Made by a program: the position numbers and the translations under genes
Shown: piece after piece, positions 1 to 8,009 of the stretch
How positions within the stretch are numbered: the stretch's first letter is position 1
Layout of the letters: every line of letters begins with the position of its first letter
Assembly: GCA_938001965.1 (NCBI GenBank)
Contig: CALLBC010000037.1
Span: 1-39,795 of the forward strand
Direction of reading: 5' to 3'
Origin: an uncultured Bdellovibrionales bacterium
Lineage (GTDB): Bacteria; Bdellovibrionota; Bdellovibrionia; Bdellovibrionales; UBA1609
Length of the DNA: 39,795 bases
The notes under the pieces: model-generated
What the model saw: only the letters and a program-made list of their open reading frames with translations
The model's database searches: none
Told to the model about the DNA's origin: nothing

Positions 1-23
1 CTGAATAACAAGGTTCCTCCCTG
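1..23 (-). promoter_or_regulatory. Shine-Dalgarno and probable start of a gene running off the left edge
   Basis: Read on the minus strand, positions 23-16 give CAGGGAGG, a strong ribosome binding site. It is followed after four bases by a TTG at 11-9 that opens a frame out of the window. TTG starts are common here, so a gene divergent from the phenylalanine hydroxylase probably begins here. Only three codons are visible, so nothing can be said about its product, and an ATG just beyond the edge is also possible. Confidence 0.35.
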
Positions 24-165
24 AACGTTGAAAACAAAATATGGGTTTAGTTTATAAATACTTACTTATAGCGACAAGAACTTTATATAAAACCAAACCT
101 TACTAGATTAGTGCGCAATCGAAAATACTCTATATATTTCAATAGCTTATGGTTATATTATTGCT

Positions 166-194
166 TTGCCATTAACTCAGTTTAATAATATATT
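166..194 (+). promoter_or_regulatory. Candidate sigma-70-like promoter of the phenylalanine hydroxylase gene
   Basis: TTGCCA at 166-171 and TATATT at 189-194 are separated by 17 bases, which would put the transcript start about 35 bases before the ATG at 235. A usable ribosome binding site (AAGGA, about 218-222) lies in between. The AT-rich background makes chance matches common, so this is only a candidate. Confidence 0.4.
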
Positions 195-234
195 ATCAGC
201 GACCTACACACAGATATGAAGGACTTATCGTTAT

Positions 235-1956
235 ATGCCAGGTGAAATCCCACAGCACTTACAAAAATACATTGTAAAGCAAGAAATAGAAAGTTACAGC
301 TCCAGAGACCACGCTGTATGGCGGTACTCTATGCGGCAATTAAAGAACTTTCTATCTGTGAATGCCCATGAAAGTTATTTAGATGGCCTAGTTAAGACTG
401 GAATTGAAATTAATGAAATTCCAAGTATTGAAAGTATTGATACTAAACTACGCCAATTTGGCTGGGGCGCAATCCCTGTTAGCGGATTCATCCCCCCAAC
501 TGCATTTATGGAGTTTCAATCCCTTGGTTTTTTACCCATTGCTAGCGGGATTAGGTCTCTAGAAACTATTCTCTATACACCAGCTCCAGACATTATTCAC
601 GAGGCTGCTGGACATGCACCCATTATTGCTAATCCTGATTTTTCTCAATATTTAAAAAATTATGCCGAAGTGGCTAATAAATCAATTTTAAATAAAAGTG
701 ACATTGATTTATATGATGCCATTCGTGAACTCAGTGACCTTAAAGAACACCCTAACTCTACAGAAGATGAAATAAAAAATAGTGAGCTACGACTTCAAAA
801 GGTTTCTGAAAATATGGGGCCTCCTTCCGAAGCTTCTATTTTAGGGCGAATGAATTGGTGGACTGCAGAGTATGGATTAATTGGAAATAAAAATTCACCT
901 AAAATATTTGGCGCAGGAATTTTATCTTCAATTGGTGAGGCCGAAGAGTGTCTAAAGCCTAACGTAAAAAAGTTACCTTTAACTATAAAGTGCATTGATT
1001 ACTCTTACGATATCACTGAACAACAACCACAGCTATTTATCACTCCCAGCTTTGAACATTTATCAAATGTTTTAAATCAACTCAGTGAAATGATGGCCTA
1101 TAAAATGGGTGGCCACACTTCCGTTGATAAAGCTATAAAATCTGAAACAGTAAACACTTTCCAGCTTAATACTGGAATTCAAGTTTCAGGCTTAATTGAA
1201 AAACAAATTATTAAAAATGATAAAACTATTTTTATAAAGACCAGTGGTCCGACGCAACTTTCAACTAATAACCAACAGTTAGAAAGCCACAACAAAGAAG
1301 CCCACCCTGAAGGTTATAGCACAATAGTTGACACTATTAATAATCAATGTCTATCTGAAATTAACTTTGATAAAATTGGTTTAAAAGTGGGTGCCTCTGT
1401 TGCTTTAAAGTTTGATTCTGGATTTACCTTAACTGGCCTGGCGAACTCCATTACTCGCAATAATTCTGACTTACCAATTGTTATACAATTTTCTAACTGT
1501 ACAGTGACCTACGATGGACAAGAGTATTTTAAACCTGATTGGGGAGTATTTGATTTAGCCGTTGGCTCTTCAGTTACAAGTGTGTTTGGCGGCCCTGCAG
1601 ACACCAAAAGCTATGGTGAGCTGTATAACTTTACAGCCCAAACAATTCCAACAGTAAAGTACTCTGCAAATGAGTTAAAAATATTTGATATGTATACTGC
1701 AATACGCTCATTTAGAAACTCACACAAAGATTTGTCAAAATTAAATACATTAATTTCTAGCTATATAACTGAATTTAGCAATGAATGGTTAATGGGCATT
1801 GAGTTACTTGAGATCCTTGAAAACTTCTTCCCTAATGAAGAAAGTTCTAAGTCTAAAATCCTATCTCAACTTGAAGTTTCGAGCCGCGGCAATAATGACA
1901 TAAACACTTGCATCACCAAGGGCATTTCCCTATCTAAAATGCCTATTATTAATTAG
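235..1956 (+). CDS. phhA: Phenylalanine 4-monooxygenase / aromatic amino acid hydroxylase (long form)
   Basis: Pterin-dependent non-haem iron enzyme expected to turn phenylalanine into tyrosine in the cytoplasm. The iron site is visible as H122 and H127 in HEAAGHAPI, with E212 in WWTAEYGLIG. The catalytic domain covers roughly residues 70-300. A further stretch of about 270 residues follows; this long architecture (570-590 aa) is what I recall for Bacteroidetes and Bdellovibrio-type members, so I do not read it as a fusion. The ATG has an AAGGA upstream at suitable spacing. Tyrosine degradation genes lie just downstream on the other strand, fitting a route from phenylalanine to homogentisate. 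No pterin carbinolamine dehydratase is visible nearby. The 3' end overlaps the convergent gene by 8 bases. Tyrosine or tryptophan hydroxylase activity cannot be excluded from sequence alone. Confidence 0.88.
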   Translation: MPGEIPQHLQKYIVKQEIESYSSRDHAVWRYSMRQLKNFLSVNAHESYLDGLVKTGIEINEIPSIESIDTKLRQFGWGAIPVSGFIPPTAFMEFQSLGFLPIASGIRSLETILYTPAPDIIHEAAGHAPIIANPDFSQYLKNYAEVANKSILNKSDIDLYDAIRELSDLKEHPNSTEDEIKNSELRLQKVSENMGPPSEASILGRMNWWTAEYGLIGNKNSPKIFGAGILSSIGEAEECLKPNVKKLPLTIKCIDYSYDITEQQPQLFITPSFEHLSNVLNQLSEMMAYKMGGHTSVDKAIKSETVNTFQLNTGIQVSGLIEKQIIKNDKTIFIKTSGPTQLSTNNQQLESHNKEAHPEGYSTIVDTINNQCLSEINFDKIGLKVGASVALKFDSGFTLTGLANSITRNNSDLPIVIQFSNCTVTYDGQEYFKPDWGVFDLAVGSSVTSVFGGPADTKSYGELYNFTAQTIPTVKYSANELKIFDMYTAIRSFRNSHKDLSKLNTLISSYITEFSNEWLMGIELLEILENFFPNEESSKSKILSQLEVSSRGNNDINTCITKGISLSKMPIIN

Positions 1957-3868
1957 CTTTCTTTTTAAAAATATTAGACATCACAGAACCTAAATCTGAA
2001 TTAAAAATATTTGTTTCCGCCTTACCCTTAGCTTCTTTCATTTTAGTTTTAAGACTTAATAGCTCTCTTCTCGCTGGCAAAAAGTTTTCATTATAACCAA
2101 GTGATTTATTAAACTCTGCGATTGACTCTTCGTACTTCTTAGATCTTTTATAGAAAATTCCAAGTACAAGTGAGTATAGTTCGTTTCTTTTATCTTCTAT
2201 TGAGAATGCAACTAATTCGTTATAGATTTCCAATCTCTGCTTTTTATCATCAAGCTTTTTATTAACCTTCATAAAGCACCAGTAATAGTAAAGGATGTTT
2301 GAGCTTTCCGGAGATAAGTCACGGGCCTTTTCAAAGTACTGAAGGGCCGCAGCGTAATCAGACTTTCTTAGTAAGTCTTCTCCTTTTTCCTTATATGATT
2401 CAGCCTTTAACATTTCCTCTGCCTTTTTATTACTTTGCTCTTTCAAGTAGGCTTTTTTCTTTTCAGGATCAACCAAAATACCGTGAGCTTCTGAGACTAT
2501 AGAAAACACCTGTTGATTTAATTTTTGCAAACTCACTGGCGCACTCTGAGGCAACCTATCAGGGTGATTAAGCTTTGCGAAACTTTTAAAAAATGTTGAT
2601 ACAAATATTGCTCTTGTATCTTCCACCCCAAGAAATAAAAAAACCTCTTCAGGAAGCTTACCTTTAATTCCCTTAAGCATGCTAGTGAATCTTTGTTCAA
2701 GCTTTGGTATTTCTGCCTCTGTTAGCTCAGGCTCAACGTAGTTAATACAATCACTAATTTGTAAGAAGTAAATTAACTTTGTAATTTGGGCTGCATCTTT
2801 CGTACTTAATAATTTAACAGCAGAAGTTTTAACTTTTAATGATTCAATTACATCTAAGTTATTAGAGACCAACGGAATAGTTTGTAATGTAGAGTTATTT
2901 TTATAATTATCATTCAATTGAATTAAGAAATCATGAATCATAGATGAGTATGATTGTAAAAATAAAGGATCAACCTTATTTTTAATCAAATCAAAGTTCA
3001 TCAAATACTTATTTGGAATTGTTATAAGGCTAGTGTTATTTATTGGATCTATTTCAGCAAAACTACACTTTACAGCTCCTTCAGAGTTTAACAATAGCTT
3101 TGAAAATAATTGTGCACTAGATGAACTTTCAATATCTTGAGCTAGATGTGGGCTAAGCATTGAATTTTCAACTAGCTCAGCTATTAAGTCACCCTTACCA
3201 TCGATAAATTTGTTCATTTGATCTATATTTGTGTAACCCTTATTTATAACTTCACTTTTAACAAAGTCATTTTTATTTTTTGAAGTACAGAATACTAAAT
3301 CACCATTAGTAAACTTAAATGTGTAATTATCTCCTGCCTTCTCAAGATCAACTTGGATATTTAATTTATTAGTTGTTATTCCAGAAAACAGTAGCGGAAC
3401 TTCTAAGTCTTTAATCTCGGTTATTTCTGAAAGCTCTGGAATCCCTTCTTGGCCTTTTGAAATGGACTTTAGCCAATTCCGACCTTCTCCACTGGAGGAC
3501 AAGCTGCTTGATGAAAATATTGATAGTATTTTTTCTAAATCTAAAGGTTTGAACAAAAAATCGTTAGCCGCTGATTTTTTAATTGACGTCTTTGCAAAAT
3601 TTTTATCTTTAAATATTCCGCTTATTAGAACAATTTTATCCTGAAAGTTAAGGTCTTCACGTAGCTTTTTTGCTAACTCAACACCATTCATTCCTGGAAT
3701 CATACAGTCAATGATTGCTCCATCAATTTTTTGAACTCTCATTACACTTAAAGCTTTATCTGCTTTAGATTCTGTTATTACATCAAAGCCTTTGCGCGTA
3801 AAACATTCACTCAATGCCTTTGCAATTGTACTGTCGTCATCTACAACTAATATTTTCTTCTTTGCCAT
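1949..3868 (-). CDS. Receiver domain protein with DUF4388-like, J-like and TPR regions
   Basis: Multi-domain signalling protein of about 639 residues. Residues 5-120 are a complete receiver domain: acidic triad at 10-12, phospho-acceptor D54 in AIIDCMIPGMNG, and K107 in FLFKP. Residues about 155-275 resemble the DUF4388/PATAN-type domain (NYTFKFTNGDLVF). Residues about 410-480 look like a J domain, with HPDR at 435-438 in place of the usual HPD loop, followed by a DPEKKKAYL segment. Residues about 488-615 form TPR-like helices (AALQYFEKARDLSPES and a second unit near 575). There is no DNA-binding or enzymatic output domain, so the output is probably protein-protein contact, perhaps with a DnaK-type chaperone. 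I chose the ATG at 3868; an in-frame TTG at 3874 would add two residues, and neither has a strong ribosome binding site. No histidine kinase is adjacent. Confidence 0.8.
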   Translation of the reverse strand: MAKKKILVVDDDSTIAKALSECFTRKGFDVITESKADKALSVMRVQKIDGAIIDCMIPGMNGVELAKKLREDLNFQDKIVLISGIFKDKNFAKTSIKKSAANDFLFKPLDLEKILSIFSSSSLSSSGEGRNWLKSISKGQEGIPELSEITEIKDLEVPLLFSGITTNKLNIQVDLEKAGDNYTFKFTNGDLVFCTSKNKNDFVKSEVINKGYTNIDQMNKFIDGKGDLIAELVENSMLSPHLAQDIESSSSAQLFSKLLLNSEGAVKCSFAEIDPINNTSLITIPNKYLMNFDLIKNKVDPLFLQSYSSMIHDFLIQLNDNYKNNSTLQTIPLVSNNLDVIESLKVKTSAVKLLSTKDAAQITKLIYFLQISDCINYVEPELTEAEIPKLEQRFTSMLKGIKGKLPEEVFLFLGVEDTRAIFVSTFFKSFAKLNHPDRLPQSAPVSLQKLNQQVFSIVSEAHGILVDPEKKKAYLKEQSNKKAEEMLKAESYKEKGEDLLRKSDYAAALQYFEKARDLSPESSNILYYYWCFMKVNKKLDDKKQRLEIYNELVAFSIEDKRNELYSLVLGIFYKRSKKYEESIAEFNKSLGYNENFLPARRELLSLKTKMKEAKGKAETNIFNSDLGSVMSNIFKKKAN

Positions 3869-3946
3869 ACTCAACTTTTCGGCAAATTATGCGACAATCT
3901 CAAATAAAACTAAGTATTTATTCTATCATAATCGACTAAAGTCTAT

Positions 3947-5089
3947 TTAGTTTTTGGGGCGGTAAGAAAGTAATATATCATCTCCAAATCTTTGGATTTC
4001 AGGAGCACTTAATAAAATTTTATTTTCCAACTTTTCACAAACTAAACCCTTGGTCCAGCTAACACCAAACCCGGACCCAATAATTGATGGAGATAGAAAG
4101 GTATAAATTTTATTAAATACCTTTTGATTTAAGAATTCAGAAATTGTTTCGGCACCACCCTCAACTAGAATTGAATTAATATTCATTTTCTTTAAAGTAT
4201 CCACTAATGCAATTAAATTAATTTTACCGCTTTCAGTAAATTCTATTTCTATGTGGTTAAACGTGGAACTTTTAACTTCATCACCACTTACACTTGCAAT
4301 ATAAATATTTTCACTACCAATACTTTTCAACAACTTTGAGGTCTTAATAAATGATTTTGATCTAAAGTTTGGATCCAGTATTATCACTTTATTTTTTTTA
4401 TTAGTAAATTGATCAAGTCTAATATTTAAACTTGGGTTATCATCTAGTAAAGTACCAACCCCTATTAGTGTTGCTTCATGTGTTGCTCGTAAGTAATGAG
4501 AGTGTTGCCTGCTTTTATCGCCTGTAATCCATTTACTTTCTTTATTTTGCAAAGCTATTTGCCCATCAAGGCTTGAACCCATTTTAATGGAAACAAAAGA
4601 TTTTTTGTTTTCCATGGAATATACAAATTTCTCCACTAAAGAACTAAGCTTACCCTCTACATCAATTGGAGGGTTATATTTTTCAATGACTATAGAGTTT
4701 CCTCTCATTTCATCAAAGCCTGAATTGTCAAACAGAGGGTTTGGGTCTGAGACTCCATAAATTACTGTTCCCACGCCAGCATCAATTAAAGCATTTTTAC
4801 ACGGCGGTGTTTTACCAGTATGACCACATGGCTCAAGCGTAACTATAACCTTGGCACCTTTTATTGTTTCTTTTTCTACCACAGACTTTAAGGCATTTAT
4901 TTCAGCGTGAGGACCACCAAACTTTTCATGAAAACCAAAGCCAATAAGCTTATCGTCAGAATCTAAAATAACACAACCAACTGCAGGGTTTGGTTCAACA
5001 TAACCCAAACCCTTTTCTGCAAGCTCAATAGCAAATGCCATAGCTTGATCAACTGTTAATTTTTGATTTAACTTTTCCACGACTGCCAA
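3947..5089 (-). CDS. ribD: Bifunctional riboflavin biosynthesis deaminase/reductase
   Basis: Catalyses the second and third steps of riboflavin synthesis: deamination of the pyrimidine intermediate and reduction of its ribosyl side chain. The N-terminal deaminase has zinc ligands H61 in HAE, C88 and C97 in PCGHTGKTPPC, and proton shuttle E63. The C-terminal reductase (about 160-380) has the SLDGQIA and WITG motifs and RATHEATLIGVGTLLDDNP. At 380 residues it is close to the usual length. The start is TTG at 5089, overlapping the end of the homogentisate dioxygenase gene by 22 bases; no strong ribosome binding site is seen, so translation is probably coupled. No other rib gene and no FMN riboswitch is visible nearby. 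Its place at the end of a tyrosine catabolic operon is unusual. Confidence 0.92.
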   Translation of the reverse strand: MAVVEKLNQKLTVDQAMAFAIELAEKGLGYVEPNPAVGCVILDSDDKLIGFGFHEKFGGPHAEINALKSVVEKETIKGAKVIVTLEPCGHTGKTPPCKNALIDAGVGTVIYGVSDPNPLFDNSGFDEMRGNSIVIEKYNPPIDVEGKLSSLVEKFVYSMENKKSFVSIKMGSSLDGQIALQNKESKWITGDKSRQHSHYLRATHEATLIGVGTLLDDNPSLNIRLDQFTNKKNKVIILDPNFRSKSFIKTSKLLKSIGSENIYIASVSGDEVKSSTFNHIEIEFTESGKINLIALVDTLKKMNINSILVEGGAETISEFLNQKVFNKIYTFLSPSIIGSGFGVSWTKGLVCEKLENKILLSAPEIQRFGDDILLSYRPKN

Positions 5090-6165
5090 TATTCTTTTAA
5101 TTCAACTGAATCTAATATTGGGTCTCTTTGAAGTGGCCAACGACTATCTACCATAACAGCAGTTTCATCTGTTTTTGTCTTACCTTTAATACTGTCTACT
5201 GCCTTAGGGTGTGGACCATGAGGAAAACCCGCGGGGTGAAATGTCATCATACCTGCATGTAAATTATCACGGCTAAAAAAGTTTCCGTCGTGATAAAATA
5301 AAACTTCATCATAATCAATATTTTGATGATAAAAGGGAACCTTTAAAGCATCTTCATCTTCCTCAAGAGGCCTTGGTAAAAATGTACATACAACAAAGTC
5401 TCTTGCTACAAAAGTAGTATGAGCACTTGGTGGCAAATGAGCTCTATGGCTCATTAATGGCATCATATTTTCCGTATTTAAAGTATACGGAAACAAATCC
5501 CCTTTCCAACCAACAACATCATAAATCGTTTCATCATATGAAAATTGTGTAATTTTATTATTATGTTTTACCTCTATTTCAGTACAAGAAATATTTTTTT
5601 CATTTGCTAATTTATTTAATTCATCAAGGTTTGGCTTACCAATAGTTTCAATATCAAAAATTGCATGTCGCCCAGCTATACCACGATCAAAGTCTTCAAA
5701 ATGACTTGATTTATTTTCTATTACAAAGAAGTTAGATTCATCAATTGCTAAAAACTGATGCGTAATACACTTAGGAATTACAATATAGCTTCCCTTTTTA
5801 TAGTCTAATAAACCATACTCAGTTAACATTTGCCCTGAGCCACTATGGCAAAAGTAAATTGTATCTCCATCAGCATTACGAAAAGCTTTTTTAGCAAGCC
5901 CCTTATCAACTTTAGACACAGATAGTGTTAAGTAATTGTTATATAATAATCTTTGCCATTGGTAAGACTTTTTAAGCTCAACTAAATCAAAAAGTCTTGG
6001 CTTTAATTCGCCATCAATTTTACTCCAACGAGTACTGGGCTTTTTACGTATTAAATGAGAAACCGGCCCGAAGAAACCTTTTAACCCCTGCTCCTCTTCA
6101 TAATGCCCCTCAGGAATCCCTTTATGAGCTTGTCTTGTTGGCTTACCCTGGCTGTAGTGATGCAC
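5068..6165 (-). CDS. hmgA: Homogentisate 1,2-dioxygenase (short form)
   Basis: Iron(II) ring-cleaving dioxygenase that opens homogentisate to maleylacetoacetate in tyrosine breakdown. The cupin-like iron site is seen as H280 in PFYHQN, E287 in DYDEVLF and H316 in PAGFPHGPHP. The N-terminus (HYSQGKPTRQAHKG) matches the family start. At 365 residues it is shorter than the roughly 430-445 of the human or Pseudomonas enzyme, because loops are trimmed; the ligands are all present. The start is a GTG directly abutting the stop of the upstream dioxygenase gene, so the two are almost certainly cotranscribed and coupled. The next pathway enzymes (maleylacetoacetate isomerase, fumarylacetoacetase) are not in the window. 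Confidence 0.9.
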   Translation of the reverse strand: MHHYSQGKPTRQAHKGIPEGHYEEEQGLKGFFGPVSHLIRKKPSTRWSKIDGELKPRLFDLVELKKSYQWQRLLYNNYLTLSVSKVDKGLAKKAFRNADGDTIYFCHSGSGQMLTEYGLLDYKKGSYIVIPKCITHQFLAIDESNFFVIENKSSHFEDFDRGIAGRHAIFDIETIGKPNLDELNKLANEKNISCTEIEVKHNNKITQFSYDETIYDVVGWKGDLFPYTLNTENMMPLMSHRAHLPPSAHTTFVARDFVVCTFLPRPLEEDEDALKVPFYHQNIDYDEVLFYHDGNFFSRDNLHAGMMTFHPAGFPHGPHPKAVDSIKGKTKTDETAVMVDSRWPLQRDPILDSVELKEYWQSWKS

Positions 6166-7224
6166 TTATAAATACCCTCTTCTTCTTTGATCTTCTTCAA
6201 TAGCTTCAAACAAGGCTTGGAAGTTACCTTCACCAAACCCCTTATGCCCTTTACGCTGAATGATTTCAAAAAATATTGGTCCAATTAAGTTCTTAGTAAA
6301 AATTTGTAATAAATAGGCTGAACTGTCACCATCAACTAAAACTTTTAATTTTTTTAGATCTTCAAGGTCTTCAGTAACACCTGGAACTCTATCAAGTAAG
6401 TTTTCATAGTAAGTGTCTGGAACATCTAAGAACTCAACGCCGTTATTTCTAAGAGCTTCAACGGTTTTACATATGTCTGTTGTTTTCATAGCTAAATGCT
6501 GAATTCCTGACCCTTGGTATTCATCAAGGTATTCTTGGATTTGAGATTTACTATCAGTTGGCTCATTAATAGGAACAATAATCTTTCTACAAGGTGACAT
6601 CATCACTTTTGAAACAAGCCCCGTCTCCATTCCTTTAATGTCGAAAAATCTAACTTCTTTGAAATTAAAAATACTCTCATAAAAGTTACACCACTTGTCC
6701 ATATCACCAGCAGGAACATTATTTGTCATATGGTCAACACCAGTTAAGCCACAACCCTCATTAGTTGGGTTATCAATCAATTTAAAATCATGGTTATAGA
6801 TTTTATCTTCGCCCTCTTTATCAATAAAATAAATTAATGAATCACCAATTCCGTAAATTGCTTTAAAACTATGACCTTCACCTTCATAAGCTCTTGCGCC
6901 TCTAGCAATGGCCGTTTTAAAGGCATGTTCAGCATCATGAACTCTAAAGCCCGTAGCACAAATTGATAAGCCATGAGCATTTTGAAATGAGTCTGCAAAA
7001 GAGTCTTTTTCTAAATTTAAAATAAAATGCACATCGTTTTGTCTGTATAAGTCTATGTTTTTACTTTTATGACTTCCAATTTTCTTAAATTGGAATAATG
7101 CAAATAGCTTCTCCATGAACTCAGCATTTTCAGCGCTATATTCTATAAATTCCATTCCATTCAAACCCACTGGGTTTTCTTGAACCTCTTTATTTTGACC
7201 TTGATTTTCCACTGTAGTCTCCAT
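6166..7224 (-). CDS. hppD: 4-hydroxyphenylpyruvate dioxygenase
   Basis: Converts 4-hydroxyphenylpyruvate to homogentisate using non-haem iron and O2. Two vicinal-oxygen-chelate modules are visible, with iron ligands H165 in GVDHMTNN, H243 in GIQHLAMKT and E320 in PIFFEIIQRKG. The C-terminal helix region GFGEGNFQALFEAIE is characteristic of the family. Length (352 aa) is normal for bacteria, with a polar extension of about 20 residues at the N-terminus. The ATG has a GGAG ribosome binding site. It is the first gene of an operon that continues into homogentisate dioxygenase with no gap and then ribD. An inverted repeat lies about 40-65 bases upstream and may be an operator. Confidence 0.95.
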   Translation of the reverse strand: METTVENQGQNKEVQENPVGLNGMEFIEYSAENAEFMEKLFALFQFKKIGSHKSKNIDLYRQNDVHFILNLEKDSFADSFQNAHGLSICATGFRVHDAEHAFKTAIARGARAYEGEGHSFKAIYGIGDSLIYFIDKEGEDKIYNHDFKLIDNPTNEGCGLTGVDHMTNNVPAGDMDKWCNFYESIFNFKEVRFFDIKGMETGLVSKVMMSPCRKIIVPINEPTDSKSQIQEYLDEYQGSGIQHLAMKTTDICKTVEALRNNGVEFLDVPDTYYENLLDRVPGVTEDLEDLKKLKVLVDGDSSAYLLQIFTKNLIGPIFFEIIQRKGHKGFGEGNFQALFEAIEEDQRRRGYL

Positions 7225-7262
7225 TTATAATCTCCAAATTTAAATTTTGAAATATCAAACAC

Positions 7263-7353
7263 TTAGGTAATTTTGTGGACTTAAATTACCCCATTTTATA
7301 CAAGGGTTCAATACGTATCCCTATGAGTATAGATAAAATACAATTTAGGTAAT
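7263..7353. promoter_or_regulatory. Repeated TTAGGTAAT-type sites between hppD and the acetyltransferase
   Basis: In this divergent intergenic region GGTAATTT (7266-7273) faces its exact reverse complement AAATTACC (7283-7290) across 9 bases. A further direct copy of TTAGGTAAT stands at 7345-7353, matching 7263-7271. Three related half-sites in one 175-base gap suggest a transcription factor controlling the tyrosine operon, the acetyltransferase, or both. No regulator gene is adjacent, and the AT-rich background lowers confidence. Confidence 0.4.
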
Positions 7354-7399
7354 ATTAAAATAAATAATTAAAATCAATAGCTTATAAAGGATCGTAATT

Positions 7400-7450
7400 A
7401 TGAATAGCCATCCACCCAAAGGTCATGTACTTTATTTTCCACATGGATAA
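7400..7450 (+). CDS. 16-codon upstream ORF overlapping the acetyltransferase start
   Basis: ATG at 7400 has a good ribosome binding site (AAGGA at 7387-7391) and reads MNSHPPKGHVLYFPHG before TAA at 7448-7450. Its last codons overlap the ATG (7443) of the acetyltransferase in a different frame. The acetyltransferase has no ribosome binding site of its own, so ribosomes finishing this ORF could restart there. It could instead be a remnant of a longer N-terminus after a frameshift, but the downstream protein looks complete from its ATG. No known leader peptide is recognised. Confidence 0.45.
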   Translation: MNSHPPKGHVLYFPHG

Positions 7451-8009
7451 CTACAAGCTCATACCCCTAAACTATGATCAAAAAGATCAATTTTTAAAGT
7501 TTACTAATCAATTTATTGGTGAAAATTACTTTAATGAAAAAAACTTTGAAAAACAGATAGAACTCTCTACTAAAAATAATTTAAATTGCTCATTTGTACT
7601 GACCAATAAACAAGCAGAGATTATTGGCATACGCCTCACATACGCTCCCGCTAATTGGATTGATCAAGTTAAAACTAAATACATTAAAAATGAATCTATA
7701 AATTTAGATACAATTGCCTATTTTAAATCCTTATTTATTGATCCTAATTATCAACAAAAAGGACTGGGACCTTTATTATCCAATGAATCAATTAAAATTT
7801 TAAAAAATATGGGGGCTACACATATCTTATCTCACTCGTGGAAGGAATCTCCCAACAATTCTTCCGTAAGGTATTTAAAAAAGTGGGGCTTCGAGCCCAT
7901 AGGGGAAATTAGTAATTACTGGATAGACGTAGACTATTTGTGTACTGGCTGCAATCTTTCTAACTGTACCTGCACTTCTGTTGAAATGTTATATACAATT
8001 AAAGACTAG
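7443..8009 (+). CDS. GNAT-family acetyltransferase with a Cys-rich tail
   Basis: Probable acetyl-CoA-dependent N-acetyltransferase of about 188 residues. The acetyl-CoA binding region is seen around FKSLFIDPNYQQKGLGPLL (the Q-x-x-G-x-G type turn), followed by the typical KKWGFEPIGE strand near the C-terminus. The tail carries four cysteines in the pattern C-x2-C-x4-C-x-C (CTGCNLSNCTC), likely a small zinc knuckle as in some other GNAT proteins. The start at 7443 is preferred because residues upstream of it do not look like family sequence; it overlaps the stop of a 16-codon ORF. The substrate is unknown. The 3' end overlaps the convergent exported-protein gene by 11 bases. Confidence 0.75.
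   Translation: MDNYKLIPLNYDQKDQFLKFTNQFIGENYFNEKNFEKQIELSTKNNLNCSFVLTNKQAEIIGIRLTYAPANWIDQVKTKYIKNESINLDTIAYFKSLFIDPNYQQKGLGPLLSNESIKILKNMGATHILSHSWKESPNNSSVRYLKKWGFEPIGEISNYWIDVDYLCTGCNLSNCTCTSVEMLYTIKD

Noticed and set aside
235-1956. Phenylalanine hydroxylase as a novel fusion because of its length
   Set aside because: Long aromatic amino acid hydroxylases of this size are, to my knowledge, ordinary in Bacteroidetes- and Bdellovibrio-like bacteria.
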